Assembly: GCA_028583685.1 (NCBI GenBank)
Contig: JAMXIF010000077.1
Coordinates: 11,512,586 to 11,576,585 of the forward strand
DNA: 64,000 nucleotides
Source: Petaurus breviceps papuanus
Lineage: Eukaryota > Chordata > Mammalia > Diprotodontia > Petauridae
Reading direction: 5' to 3'
Part shown: positions 11,096 through 22,689 of the stretch, in pieces
How the letters are laid out: every line of letters begins with the position of its first letter
Numbering within the stretch: the stretch's first letter is position 1
The notes under the pieces: model-generated
What the model was told of the DNA's origin: nothing
The model's database searches: none
What the model saw: the letters and a program-made list of their open reading frames with translations, nothing else
Made by a program: the position numbers and the translations under genes

Positions 11096-11097
11096 AA

Positions 11098-12210
11098 TCA
11101 ATCAGTCAACTCACATTCATTAAATACTTCCTATGTTTCAAAAACTGTATTAAGCATTGGAAATAAAAAAAGAAATTCAAGAAAATCCCTCCTCTCAGAG
11201 AGTTCACATTCTAATAGAGGAGTCAACATATAAATAAATTGGTACATACAATGTGAAAAAACAGGAGAGACATAATCTAAATAAGGAAGACATTAGCACC
11301 AAGAGGGACTGGAAAAGATTTCTTGAAAAAGGGAAACGCTGAATTGCATCTTGAAGGAAGTCAGGGAAATTCAGAGGTGAGAGGACACTTAAGACATGGT
11401 GGAAAGTCAGTTCCAAGGGTAAGGATATGCGATATTTAAGGAATAACAAGTAGACCAGTGGAGTTAGATGGTAGAGCGCAAAGAAAAGTAAAAGGTACAA
11501 AGAGTGGAAAGGTAAGAAAGTTATAAATAATTTCCAGTATCCAAGAGAGATAGCAACTGATTCTGGCATTAGTAGGGAGCCACAGGAACTCACTGAGTAG
11601 GAAGAAAAACTTGTTTAAAATGGTTCTTTAGGAAATCACTTTGGCAATTAAATGGAGAATAGCCTGGAGTGGGGAGAGATAAAGCAAGGAAACAGATCAT
11701 TTAAAAGGCTATTGAAATAGTCAGTTGAAAAGATGGTTATAAGGATATTATAAGAACCTTTATAAGGATGATGTCTGTGTGATCAGAGAAAGCAATGAAT
11801 ACAAGAAATGTAAAGGCAGAAATGACAAGAAAAACAGGCTAAGTGGCATGACTATAGAAATACTGAGGATGACAGTGACATTGGGAGTCTGAGTGATTTG
11901 AAGGATAGTGGTGACCTTGACGGAAATAAGAAAGGAGGGAAGAGGGAATGGCTTTGTGGAAAAGATAATGAGTTCTTTTGGACCTATGGAATTTGAGATG
12001 ATTTTGAGATATCCAATTTGATGTATTTAAAAAGGCAATTGGTAATATGGTGCTGAAACTCAGGAAAGAGACCAATACTGGATATATAGATCTGGTGTAT
12101 ATTTGGATAGAGATGATAATTAAGCTTATGGGTGCTGACGATATCACCAAGTGAGACAGAGGGATAATAGGTCAAAAGTGTGAGGCTTGGAGAATATTCA
12201 TGGTTATTGA
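11098..12210 (-). mobile_element. L2 LINE, minus, about 1.1 kb
   Basis: Inverted L2 landmarks: 'tcaatcagtcaactcac' tail, 'ccctcctctcagagag', 'agaaaagggaaacgctgaa'-like blocks, 'tttaggaaatcactttggc', 'ggctattgaaatagtc', 'ttgagatatccaatttgat', 'gatatcaccaagtgagac'. The minus-strand frames at 11204-11593 and 11839-12150 are decayed L2 3' UTR and ORF2 sense sequence. Confidence 0.8.
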
Positions 12211-12219
12211 ACATGACAC

Positions 12220-12320
12220 AGACTTAACTGAGGCCACATAGCCAGGGTGGGTCAGAGTTAGAAGCTGGGTACAGGTCTTGCTAACTCTGAAGATTTAGTT
12301 ATCCCATTATGCCCTAGTGC
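12220..12320 (-). mobile_element. MIR-type SINE fragment
   Basis: 'ctgaggccacatagccagg', 'gtcagagttagaagctgg', 'tacaggtcttgctaac' is an inverted SINE core/head. Confidence 0.55.
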
Positions 12321-12339
12321 CTTTTATTGACAATTCACT

Positions 12340-12690
12340 GGATCATAGATATAGAGCTGAAAGAGGCTTTAGAAGGACATCCACTCTCACCACCTTATTT
12401 AAGATATGAAAAAAAAAACTTATTATCACTACACACATACTTTAACATATATAACTATACATAAATATATACACATACATACATACATGTATGTTTTGAG
12501 ATTTTTAAAGGGCTTATTTATGTATTTAATCATCACAATCACCCTGGGGAATAGGTACTCTTATTATCCCCATTTTATAGATGAAGAAATTGAGGTCATT
12601 TAACTTCTAAGTGTCTAAAGCAAGCTTTGAATTCAGGTCTTTCCAGGTCCCAAGTCTATACTCTGTCTACTGCACGACCTTGCTGCCTTA
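12340..12690 (-). mobile_element. Ther1/MIR SINEs with AT-rich insert
   Basis: A 'ggatcatagatatagagctg' tail starts one inverted CORE-SINE. After a TA/CA-rich patch at 12410-12495, a second inverted Ther1 begins with 'gagatttttaaagggctt', 'atcatcacaatcaccctgg', 'attatccccattttatag', 'tgaattcaggtctttcc'. Confidence 0.65.
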
Positions 12691-12699
12691 AGTAACATC

Positions 12700-14090
12700 T
12701 TAGATTTGTCCATGATAGAATGTTGGTCAAAGGAATAGACATTTATTAAAAGAGGGAATGTCCTAAAATATTTTTGAAGGATCTTTCAGGAATTAATTTC
12801 TCTTTTCCTGTCTTTGATGGGGGGTGGTAATGGTGGTGAGCAATCCTATTTTTAGTTACCCCAAATCTTTTTGACAGGAAGAGAAAAAGCCCAGTATCTG
12901 GGAGTGTAAGTGGCCATGTGCATTTTATGTCCGATTACATTGATTGATTTCATAGGAGAAAGGAGCCATTTAAAAATTACATGCCAGTTTCTTATCTCCC
13001 TTGTACTCTCCAACAGATGGCACTCAGCAGAAAGCACATACCATCAATCATGCCGCGTGTAGCCCGGCATTTTCCTGTCCTACTTGTCTCATGCATTTCA
13101 GCACCATGTGCAGTCTGTACATCCTTTGTGTGAGCTCGACAACAGTCAGCAGCCCTTGCTTAACAGCTACTTCCTCACACATGCCAGACACCCACTGGAT
13201 CAAGGCCAGGTACCATGCTATCCATTCTAAGGGTTCACAAGGACAGTGAACAGAATCCCAGGAGGAACATAAAAGTGTGGGTATCACTTGAGAAGGGGAA
13301 GGAGATGCTGAAATGTTTTTATAAATTTTGTGGAAAAGTTCTGCCTACTAACTCTTACATACACACACAACACAAAGTTGTCAACATGTACTATCTTTCC
13401 TACAGTTTTAGGTGGGGGGGAGTGTCGCATTTCAGTTTCTTGACTCAGATCGATACAGTCTTGCATTCAGAGATGTTTTCATGATTTTGACAATTCGTAC
13501 CAATTAAGTTCAAATGTGTCATGAAGTGACCCATCTGACAAGATCTTGTCAGTCAGTAAACAACAAGTTACTCCTGTTGCATGAATTATAGAAACAATCT
13601 GATCCCACAGGGCCCTGGATACAGAGATATTTAAAAAAAAATGACAAGTATGGCTACTTATTAAAAAGAGGAAGAGGCAGAATTAAAAGATGGGGAAATG
13701 AAGTTCCATTAAAGTTAATAAGAGAATAAGCTCTTTTGATTACTAATAGGTATTATTCTGTACTTAGGAACCTGTTATGTCTGACTGAACAGATGCTCCT
13801 TAAAAATTGTAGCACATAAAATTTGAGAAACAGTCTACACATAGAATTCTAATAATCTGATGGTGGGTGGCATATGGTGCTGTGCACCATATTCAGTGTA
13901 GGCGGGGATGCATGAGGTGCTAGACCATTTGTAGTAGGGACGAAAGGAAGAGATCACCCTCTCCCCTCATGGCTACCATGAGGAAAGGTGCTGTAGAAGC
14001 CAAAAATACTGTTTACTTCCCCTCCCCTCAATCATAGACTCATCTGACTCTAACCATCTTTTCATTTGCTGCTCAAATTGCATCTAATTG
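12700..14090. other. Unassigned sequence
   Basis: About 1.4 kb with no recognised repeat except simple patches. A locally more balanced-GC part at 13010-13290 has overlapping open frames on both strands (13001-13249 plus, 13048-13287 minus) without a family or splice context. No gene is called. Confidence 0.5.
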
Positions 14091-14094
14091 GATC

Positions 14095-14320
14095 TTAGTT
14101 GTACAGTTTAAAGAGACATTAGAGGCTATCTCTTTCAACTTCCCAATAACAAATGAGTAAACTGAACCACAGAGAGTTTACATGATATAACATGTTACAT
14201 AATTAATAGGCAAAAGAATTATTTGAACACATCCTTGGACTTTAAAGCTCTTTCTGCTATACTAAATTCCTCTCAGAAGTTTCCACAGAATTATAGAATT
14301 TAAGAGTTGGAAGACAGATT
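14095..14320 (-). mobile_element. CORE-SINE copy, diverged
   Basis: 'acaaatgagtaaactgaacc', 'acagagagtttacatgat', then a second 'tatagaatttaagagttgg' tail. One or two inverted MIR/Ther-type SINEs. Confidence 0.5.
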
Positions 14321-14399
14321 GAGGAACCACTATTATATTTCAAGATACCCATTAAAAAGGATCCTTTTCATGATGTACCAGAAAAGTTCATCTTTTCCT

Positions 14400-14700
14400 A
14401 GAAAGTATCAAATTAGGAGACACCAACAACCTGACAAGGCATTCCATTACAATTTGAGATATCTCTGATTGTTATAGGCTTTCTTTTATGTCTAATTTAA
14501 ATCTGCATCTTCAGCTTCCGCCCATTACTCTATATTCGGAAATATGGGGCCAAGCAGAATGAGTCTAAAAATATCTTTCCCTCATTAGATTCCATCAAAT
14601 ACCTGAAAGTACCTATCATATCCCTCCATAGAAACTTTTCTTTTCCTTTTTCTTATACCAATTCTCACATGGCATGAATTGAAGACTTTTTACTATCCTT
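14400..14700 (-). mobile_element. L3/CR1 LINE fragment
   Basis: Plus-strand reading gives 'atctgcatcttcagcttcc', 'gcccattactctatattc', 'ggggccaagcagaatgag', 'caaatacctgaaagtacc', 'tatcatatccctcc', 'tctcacatggcatgaattg'. These are the inverted CR1/L3 3' landmarks in the right order. Confidence 0.8.
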
Positions 14701-15865
14701 TTTCTTTGAAAATGAAAGTAATAAATGCCATTTCAAAAATGAACTCCCTAATTACTAGGGATAGGATCTTCTTTTGAACTAAAGAAAAACAAGAAATATT
14801 GTCTTTCCCACTCATTTCCTATTTATTATATGTTTGTGTGTAATAAATATATATATATATATATATAATGTATGTATTCAAAACCATACTTATGTATGCT
14901 TATACAAATGTTGCTTGTGGGTAGCATTTTGCTAATTCATTTCATCAAACCCTGAAACATGGCACAGTCTCCCGAAGAGATCTGTAATCATTTAAAAGAG
15001 TTTAGACTGACCAACCACACAAGAAAATGAAGTGGATGAGTAATATCTAGTTGTGCAGATTACAACATGTGTGTAAATGACAACCTATAGAGATATCTAT
15101 TTGTATGTATATCAGAATAGATGCTACAGATGGACAAATTGGGGCTATTGTTGAACAATAAGAAGAAAGTAGGCTGCATGAACTTGGAATATTAAAAGAT
15201 TCCCATTAAAACAAAGGTTCATCTAGTGTAATAGCAGTGTTTTTATACACCAGCATGGTATATAATAAGATCATTTCTGAAAAATTGAAAATTTATACCA
15301 CATAGAGTCTAATGAGGAAGTCCAAGATGGGTGTGAAAGGGTTTCAATATCTAATGAACTCTGAGAAAAGAAGGGAAAATAAAAGGTTAAGAAGTCTATC
15401 TCAGGAACACAATTTGGACTGCTTATGTGTCAAGGGCAAAGGATGACAGGTCAAAGTTAACCATACTATCATCACCTTCATGTTAAGAGAAAGAAAAGAT
15501 GACTATTAGTATTCTGGGTGAACTCTTTCAGTAAACTTATGGGATGACAGAGAGACAAGAGTCAGCAAGAATGGAAAATCAAGAATACATTGTAATTTTG
15601 ATTATTGAAAATCATTTACAAATAACAACACAATATTTGTCCATCTGAATATAACAATGTGCCATATTATATATGCAGACAAATAAAACTAGGTTTTTCT
15701 GTTTTTCCATTTTTCCATTAATATTCTGATCAATATAGTAATAGATATATGTATGTATGCATGCATGTATGTACAGACATATACATAGATACAGATATAT
15801 TTCCTAATGGTTCTTGTTATCATTTTCCCACCAACAGCATAAGATCTTTATGACTATAGATGTAT
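14701..15865. other. Unassigned AT-rich sequence with microsatellites
   Basis: Contains a TA run at about 14847-14870 and a TATG/CATG patch at about 15740-15800. Otherwise no recognised element. Confidence 0.5.
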
Positions 15866-16464
15866 TTCTCTGTATTTTAAAAATATTTTTCCAATTACAT
15901 GTAAAAATAATTTTAATATGCATTTTTTAAAAAAATTTTGAGCTTCAAATTCTCTCCCTTGCACCCCAAAACCTCATTGATAAAGCAAGCAATTTAATAT
16001 AGGTAATACATTTTCATTTATGGAAAATATATTTCCACATTGTGTGTGGGGAAAAATGGACCCAAAAAGGACATAAATAAAAATTATATTTCAATCTGCA
16101 TTCAGACTCCATCAGTTATTTATTTGAAGGTGTATAACATTTTTCATCATAAATCCTTCAGAATTTTTTTTGCATCATTGCATTGCTGAGTATAGCTAAC
16201 ACTGTTGATTATCATACTATATTGCTGTTCCTGTGTAGAATACTCTTTGGGTTCCAGTAACTTCACTATGTATCAGTTCATGTTTATCTTTCTAGATTTT
16301 TCTGAAAGCATTCAATTATTTATTTTAATACAATAGAACCCCATAAAGATCACATACCACAGCTTGTTTAGCCATTTCACAATCAAGGAGAATATCCTAA
16401 ATGTCCAATTCTTTGCCATCATTAAAAGAGTTTCTATAACTATTTTTGCACATATAGGTCCTTT

Positions 16465-16612
16465 TTTTATTTTTGGAGGGCAGTTGGTGTTAAGTGACTT
16501 GCCCAAGGTCACACGGCTAGTTTTTGTGTAAAGTTTCTGAGGCTGGATTTGAACTCAGGTCCTCCTGACCCCAGGGCGGGTGCCCTACTCACTGCACCAC
16601 CTAGCCACCCCT
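16465..16612 (-). mobile_element. WSINE-like tRNA-SINE, subfamily A
   Basis: Sense on the minus strand: head 'ggggtggctaggtggtgc', B-box-like 'gagttcaaatccagcc', 'gtgaccttgggcaagtcac', then an A-rich tail. It is flanked by a perfect 13-bp duplication, ATATAGGTCCTTT, at 16452-16464 and 16613-16625. The host is the L1 around it. Confidence 0.95.
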
Positions 16613-17120
16613 ATATAGGTCCTTTCCAATGCCTTTGGAGTACATACCTAGTAGTAGTGTTGCTGGATCAAAAGATATGCACTTTTATTGCTTTTTGAGC
16701 ATAGTTTCACACTGTTTTCTAGAATGGTTGGATCAGTTCACAACTCCACCAACAGTGCTTTACTGTCCCAATTTTTCCACATCCCCTCCAACATTCTTAA
16801 TTTTCCTTTTTCTGTAATGTTAGCCAATCTGATAGGTATTATGTAGTACTTCAGGTGTGTTTAAATTTACATTTCTCTGAGAATCAACAGTGATTTAGAG
16901 TATTTTGTTTTCGTATGAGTATAGATAGTTTTAATATCTTCATTTAAAAACTCCCCATTCATATCCTTTGACCATTTATCCCTGTCAGCCCCCTGCTTTC
17001 ATGTTCTACTGCTCTTTCTCTGCCTCATACTGTAACCCAGAAGAGTATATGGCCAATGTAACAGAATTCTGCAAATGGATTCTTGTGATCTCCTTTTGAT
17101 CAATTTGATTACTCCTGTCA

Positions 17121-17133
17121 CCCCCCCCCCCCC
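17121..17133. repeat. C13 homopolymer
   Basis: Thirteen consecutive C within the L1 5' region. Likely length-variable. Confidence 0.95.
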
Positions 17134-17399
17134 AATGCTTCCTGCTGGGTTGTCAGCTATGTCTTGCACTGGACTGTGTTCCACACTCTTCCCAGAGAAA
17201 CAGACTTTTCCTGCTGATGTTCTAAGTTGTCTTAGGGTAGAAAATTATTTTCCCTCAACTTTTGTTGGTATTGTCATTGCAGAATTTATTTAGAGGCATC
17301 ATTTTAAAGTTGTTTGGAGGAGAATTTGGGAGAGCTTAGGCAAATCCCTGACTTTAATCTGTTATCTTGGCTCTGCCCCAACTTCTTTGTATCTTTTGT

Positions 17400-18425
17400 A
17401 TGATGTAGAATAGGTATTATTTATTGTTTGTTTATTTCATTATTTTTTATTGGTCTTGGGATCAATTGGAGATATTGCCATATCAGAAAAGAGGAGCCAG
17501 CCAAGCCCAGGAATAGACCTTTGCCTTCACCTTCACTTAATAAACGATGTCAACATGTGCTCTTAAATATAAATTATTCGAATATTTCTCAAAATAATGA
17601 AAATAAATATCCATCAGATGTTAAGTGTTTTGTACACACTGAAAGCAAATAGTATGGTTAACTTGATGATAAGCAGCTTCATAAAAAATAGTTCCTTAAT
17701 AAACTGTGGTGGGGGAAGCTTTTTACTTCATTGGAATTCAGTTTAACCAACAGTAATTAAATTACTGTGCCAGGCACCATGCCAGCTGCTGGGGAAACAA
17801 AGGCAAAAGGAAAATGATCTTTGGTTTAATGGAGTTTATAAATTTTCTTGGATTGTTGCTCTATCTTCCTTTACTACCTATTGAAATGGCGAAGAAGCTA
17901 AAAAGGTAAACTAATCAACTTACAATACAGGTTCTGATTTCTTTAGAATTCAGAACAAGATCCTCTCATTAATATTCATGAAACAATTCATGGAGGGGAG
18001 GAGGGAGAGGATATAATGCAAAAAAACCTGAAAAACAAAAGCATAAGGAGATAAAAAGAAATGAGTGACTTGAAGCAATGAGTATCCTTCATTTATTTAT
18101 TTGAGGATTTATAGGGAGCCTTTCCCCTGAAGAGCTCATTTAATATTGTCCAAATAATATGTTTTGGCAAGTGAATTTCCACAATATTTCTGAGTACTGA
18201 GGGGCACAGGTAGAAGAGGGGAAGAGCTAACAATTAAACTCGACAATCTTCTTTTAAGTATTTTCCATTTTTCAGTGATGGGTTGTTGGTGCCATTGGCA
18301 GACATAACCAATTAATACATTTTAAACACATTTTTAAAAGTACTTTTCCTTCATTTGATTTTTTTCTGAAATAGGACTTTCTTTTGTTCTTTTTGTTTGA
18401 AAAATGAGGCAGATTTTGCCGACCA
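17400..18425. other. Mostly unassigned, with a small L2 piece
   Basis: An inverted L2 3' fragment lies at about 17745-17860 ('ctgtgccaggcaccatgcc'). The rest is AT-rich and unrecognised. Confidence 0.5.
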
Positions 18426-18429
18426 AGCA

Positions 18430-18600
18430 GTGTGGTACTGTGGAAGAGTGTCCATAATGCAGCTAGAGGGTACAGATCTCTGCATTCAATACTATATGAC
18501 TTGGAGCAAGTCATAGGATTTAAATTCTGTATTCAGACAATAAAGAATCTGGATTAGATGATCTCTCAAGTCTTATTCAGATCTAAATCAACAATGCTTT
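18430..18600 (+). mobile_element. MIR-type SINE with CR1-like tail
   Basis: 'tatatgacttggagcaagtc', 'tggattagatgatctctc', 'tcttattcagatctaaatc': the tRNA-SINE core followed by the 'agatgacctct..ctaaatct' tail typical of one MIR-type family. Confidence 0.65.
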
Positions 18601-18807
18601 GTGGATGGTCCCTAGCATTTGATTGAAAATGTATTTTTCCCCTTCCTCTCCCTCACGCCATGAACATTTAAGGAATTCTTTTTATTTTCAGCCATAGGAA
18701 TATTAATTCTTGCTTCAATTGCAAAAGTGCAATTCCAGTGATAATCTTAGAAACATTTAGCTTTTTAACCATATGAAGGAGCAAAATATTGTTTTGTCCT
18801 AATGTGA

Positions 18808-19090
18808 ACTGGGCTGCTAGGTGGTACAAGGGCAGCAAGGGAGAGCAATGTGTAGAGTGCTATGTGTTGAGTCAGGACGACTTATCTTTCTAAATTCAAA
18901 TTTGGCTTCAAGCATATTCTAGTTGTGTGACTCTCAGTAAGCTACTTAATCCTATTTGTCTCAGTTTCCTCATCTGCAAAATGAGTTGGAGAAGGAAATG
19001 GCAAACCATCCCAGTGTCTTTGCCAAGAAAACCTGAAACAGGGTCACATAGAGTCAGACATAACTGAAATGAGTGAGTAACCACAACAAT
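18808..19090 (+). mobile_element. MAR1-type CORE-SINE
   Basis: Head 'gggctgctaggtggtac', 'agttgtgtgactctcagtaa', 'ctcagtttcctcatctgc', 'agaaggaaatggcaaacc', 'tttgccaagaaaacctg', 'gtcacatagagtcagac', tail 'gagtaaccacaac'. About 25 extra bases near the head look like a local duplication. Confidence 0.9.
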
Positions 19091-19344
19091 GTGAATTAGC
19101 AAGTCATGCTTCAAGTTACTTGACTTTGAGAAAAGGCATGATCAAAAATAAAGGATTTACTTCTTTTGCTTCTGACTCAGTCCCCAAATAAACCAGAGGG
19201 AAGTCTCTGTACTATGGCCACAGAGCAATCACCAGATTTCAATGAGAAATCTTTCAAATGATTGATGCTTTTGAAAAGAGATGTTAGAAGAAAAGTCTGG
19301 GAAGGGCCAGCATAACCCATCACTAGAATAGACAAATGAGTAGC

Positions 19345-19460
19345 CTCAGGCCAAAATGAATGAAAACAAATTAGGTGTTTACTGTGTGTTAAACCCTGAG
19401 TATACAAATACAAAAGTAAAGACAAAAGTACTCTCATAGAGCACACATAATGAGTCAGGA
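19345..19460 (-). mobile_element. L2 3' fragment, minus
   Basis: 'gtttactgtgtgttaaaccc' and 'acaaaagtactctcatagag' follow the inverted L2 end, strongly diverged. Confidence 0.4.
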
Positions 19461-19737
19461 CATGCAAAAATGGTGGAGTAGGGCCCAAGGAAGAAAACTT
19501 TGGTAAGGTGAGGGACTGTGGGTATGGAACACTACATATTAGGGTCAGACTTTTTCACTATGTCAAATAATTTTACTGGACTGCTCCCTCTCCCCCAACA
19601 TATTCTTTTTGTTTTCCTTAATGACAAGGTATTGTTCTTGCATACATTAAAAATGTAAATGATGTATAAAGAAAAACATATGAAGGAAATTTATCTAAAA
19701 TAAAATAAAAGCCCCCCTCAAAGAAACAAATTCCTAC

Positions 19738-19925
19738 ATAATATGGTTTGACTTACCTTTCCAGTCTCATTCTATGTTACTACCTTCCACACACTCAATT
19801 CCTATCAAAATGAACTCTTCGCTGTTTCACAAATTCATCTTGAAGTCTTCCACTACTTTTCATTCATGCAAATAGTTCCCTTTCCCTGGAACAAATTCCT
19901 TCCTCATCTCTCCCAGATGATATCC
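19738..19925 (+). mobile_element. L2 fragment, plus
   Basis: 'cagtctcattctatgttac', 'ttccctttccctggaac', 'aaattccttcctcatctc' are L2 3'-UTR landmarks in order. Confidence 0.65.
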
Positions 19926-19934
19926 TTCACTGTG

Positions 19935-20030
19935 GAACAGTGGAAATAATGCTGGCACAGGAATCAGTACAAGGCCCACCTCAGCCACTTAATAATTCTG
20001 TGACTGGGTAAGTTACTTCATGTACTCCCT
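19935..20030 (+). mobile_element. MIR SINE fragment
   Basis: 'aatgctggcacaggaatc', 'cctcagccacttaataatt', 'ctgtgactgggtaagttac' is the MIR head-to-core order. Confidence 0.55.
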
Positions 20031-20600
20031 TTTTAGACCCTTCTAGAGTCCCATGTAAGTAAAGTTCATTATAAAGCTTAGTCTTTAAGCAAGACCAGAA
20101 TGGCACTTCCTAGAGCATTAGTAATACTTCCAGCCGACCACATTGCACAATGAGCCAGTCAGTACCAGTAGAGAAGGGAACATGCATTCCCACAAATTAC
20201 CAACCAACTTTTTAACACACAGGGCAGGTAAGCTGACTTAGCTGAAGCAGTAAGGCAGGAAGTACATATGTGCCAGGCAAGTCAGACCTCCATCGCTACT
20301 GTGTACAACATTTTGCCTCTGACTCTGATGGATATAGCCAATGGTCTTGATCATAAGAACCTTAGGAACAGCAAAACTTTTAGCAGAGTGCCTTCAACCA
20401 TGAACCTGAGAAGTAAACTCTGAGGACATGCAGCCTAGAAATTACTCCTGTAGATGCTACAGTCACAGCTACTGAAAACAGGAATTGTTTGCCACCAAAG
20501 TCCTAGAAACTGATATCATTTAATTAGTGGAACTATATTTAAAGAAGATGCATTATTAGTGTTTATTTTGCCATTTTTCCCTAAGGACCATGGGACCTGT
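20031..20600. other. Unassigned sequence
   Basis: No recognised repeat or coding signal. Composition is balanced for this window. Confidence 0.45.
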
Positions 20601-20607
20601 TTGTTTG

Positions 20608-20770
20608 AGAGAGAAAAAAAGGGAGGAACCAGGGAAGGGAAGGAGGATGGGAGGGAGGAAAGAAAAAAGGAAGGAAAAAGGAAGGAAGGAAAAGGGAGGA
20701 AGGAAGGAAGAAAGAAAGGAAGAAAGGAAGGAGGAAGGAAGAGAAGGAAAGAATGGAAGAAGAGAAAAAT
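20608..20770. repeat. Polypurine (GGAA/GAAAG)n tract
   Basis: About 160 nearly pure purines on the plus strand built of GGAA, GAAA and GGGA units. Lys/Arg/Glu- and Ser/Phe-rich open frames on the two strands are artefacts of the composition. It has the form of DNA able to adopt a triplex. Confidence 0.9.
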
Positions 20771-20857
20771 ATGGTGAGATTCAAATTTACATTTGAATAA
20801 ATGTGGAGACATATAAGCATGATACAAAGGAAAATGTTAGAAAAGAAGGAGCTAGGC

Positions 20858-21030
20858 CAGTGTTTTTTAACCTGGGGTCTGTTAGTTTTTTTTTTTAATC
20901 GCTATTTTATAAGAACAATTTTCTTTGCAATAGCATGGATTTTTATTATGCTATTATTCTGAAAAGGAGTCCATTGGCTCTACCAGATTACGAAAGGGGT
21001 CCATGACACAGTAAAGGGTAAGGACTCTGA
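20858..21030. mobile_element. Old hAT-like nonautonomous DNA transposon
   Basis: Starts 'gttttttaacctggggtc' and ends 'gtccatgacacagtaaaggg' then 'taaggactctg'. The start resembles the inverted end (ttaacc / ggtaag). 'attctgaaaaggagtcc' inside matches a similar block at 56110-56135, so two copies of one family are in the window. I cannot give a family name. Confidence 0.5.
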
Positions 21031-21114
21031 ATCTATACAAGATCCTTTGAGATAATTTCATGAGGCAGACAGCTTTTCATACAGAATGAATCAGGAAAGA
21101 AAAGTTTCATGGAG

Positions 21115-21295
21115 AAGTTGGCACTTGAATAAATTACAGACTCATAGTGCTAGAAGTAGAAGGGAGTTCAGGCCCTTTGGTAGGACCCTCCCCCCATTTT
21201 ACAGAGGAGAAAATAAAGTCCCTTGGGCAACTTGAATGGTTTGTGCAAGGCCCCATCAATAGTAGGTGCCAGAAGAGGGAAGTGAATACATCTCC
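21115..21295 (-). mobile_element. CORE-SINE copy
   Basis: 'gactcatagtgctagaag', 'cccccattttacagagga', 'gtttgtgcaaggccccatc': inverted MIR/Ther-type SINE. Confidence 0.6.
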
Positions 21296-21299
21296 TGAT

Positions 21300-22300
21300 G
21301 CATCTATTCCCCAAGGAAATCACTAGAAATGACAAAATTCCATATTTACTCCCAGACCCACTGAGTCTGGAATATCACCACAATAAGACGACATTGTTAA
21401 TGCACCAAATTGCCCAGGGAACCTCCAAATGTGTTACCCAAGAGGAAAAAAAAACCCAGAAACACTTCTCCTCTCTTACCTTTCCCTCACCTCCACGTTT
21501 ATTCTGTTTTTCATGTGAGGACTATATAATATACTGACAGATTTGAACACAGAAAGAAATAACTTGAAATTTTCAGCCACTAAAATCTCACTTCACCTCT
21601 TGCAGGTTCAAAAAACTCTTGATTAACAATTTTGTGGTTTGATTTTTCATTCCTGTGCAACTCGGCCCCTTCTTGATGTGTCACAATGTCATCAGCAACA
21701 CCAGCCTGTTGGTATTTCATTTCATCCAAATCACACAATCCTTGACATTTTATGGAAAAGCTTGTTTTCAAAGGTTTCAAGCCCCATTTCAGCTACATTT
21801 TCACTCTAGTCCCTTATTCTTGACAAGGGGAAGGTAGGCTTGTTGCTATTTATAATTATTGTATCATGGTATATGCTTTTGCTTTCTCTCTAGCTACCCT
21901 ACAAGGACCCTTTGTCAGCAGCTGCCAAGCTCTCTGTTGTCTCACTCACCATTCCAGGTCTCTGTACAAACACATCTCTCCTGGACAGTCAAATTTAGAG
22001 GACTGTATTCAAACAAGGAATATATATATATAGGAATAACATAAAGACTTACTGAATATTGATGCACTCCTTTTCCCTTCAAATTTGCCATACTTATTGT
22101 ACAAAGTATTCCACTCCTACCTCTATTACCCAAACTCTGTCCTGATGCCCTTCTGCTGAGGCTCCTTCCATAAGGAAAAGCATGTTGCCCAGCATCCTTG
22201 CCTAGATTATTATATATCATCTCTTCCTCTTTGCCTTGTTTTCTGACCTTATGTTATTTAGACTCTGCCCGGGTCTCATAAAATTTGTAGAATTGAAAGT
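21300..22300. other. Unassigned sequence
   Basis: About 1 kb without a recognised family. Short open frames on both strands (such as 21580-21780 minus and 21942-22220 minus) show no motif. Confidence 0.45.
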
Positions 22301-22309
22301 AATGATTAT

Positions 22310-22440
22310 TCAGTAACACCTTATTGAATATCTGTCATATGCAAAGCATTGGGCTAGGTGCTAAGGATATAGGGACAAAAGTCAAACCTCATCATGTCCT
22401 CAAAGTTGCTTATGGTCTTTAATTGGGTGTTTGGGAGTGA
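22310..22440 (-). mobile_element. L2 3' fragment, minus
   Basis: 'gcaaagcattgggctaggt', 'gctaaggatatagggac' match the inverted L2 end. Confidence 0.65.
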
Positions 22441-22689
22441 AATGATAACTAAAGGTGTAAAGACCAGGTTAGTTTTTGACATGATGTTTGTTTTCAGCTG
22501 ACATCATTATGATCGGTTACCTTTATTAAACATTTAAATTATCTCAATCCTTTAAACGCAACTCTGTGAATCTTGGCGCCTTAGTCAATGTCCAAAATTT
22601 GAAAGTGATAATTTTCTGTTACTCATAATAATGTTTAAAAAGTTCAATATGAAGAAAATAGTCACAGTCAAAAATCTAGGCACTCCTAC

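Larger units (their letters stand above)
15879..17381 (-). mobile_element. L1 LINE with the interior missing
   Basis: Positions 15879-16980 are the inverted end of ORF2 plus the 3' UTR of a marsupial L1, for example 'ctagaatggttggatcagtt' at about 16720, 'caactccaccaacagtgc', and 'atcctttgaccatttatc' at about 16965. Immediately beyond, 16985-17381 reads on the minus strand as an L1-type 5' region beginning 'gcagagccaagata' and continuing 'gtcagggatttgcctaagc'. So a 5' end and a 3' end are joined with ORF1 and most of ORF2 absent. Flanks TTTCTCTGTATTTT (15865-15878) and CTTCTTTGTATCTTTT (17382-17397) look like a worn target-site duplication. A SINE lies inside. Confidence 0.7.

Noticed and set aside
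16465-16612. tRNA gene suspected from an A-box/B-box-like pair
   Set aside because: The segment is a tRNA-derived SINE with tail and target-site duplication; no cloverleaf. The same holds for the other SINE copies.
20516-20827. Ser/Phe/Leu-rich minus-strand and Lys/Glu-rich plus-strand frames
   Set aside because: By-products of the polypurine tract.
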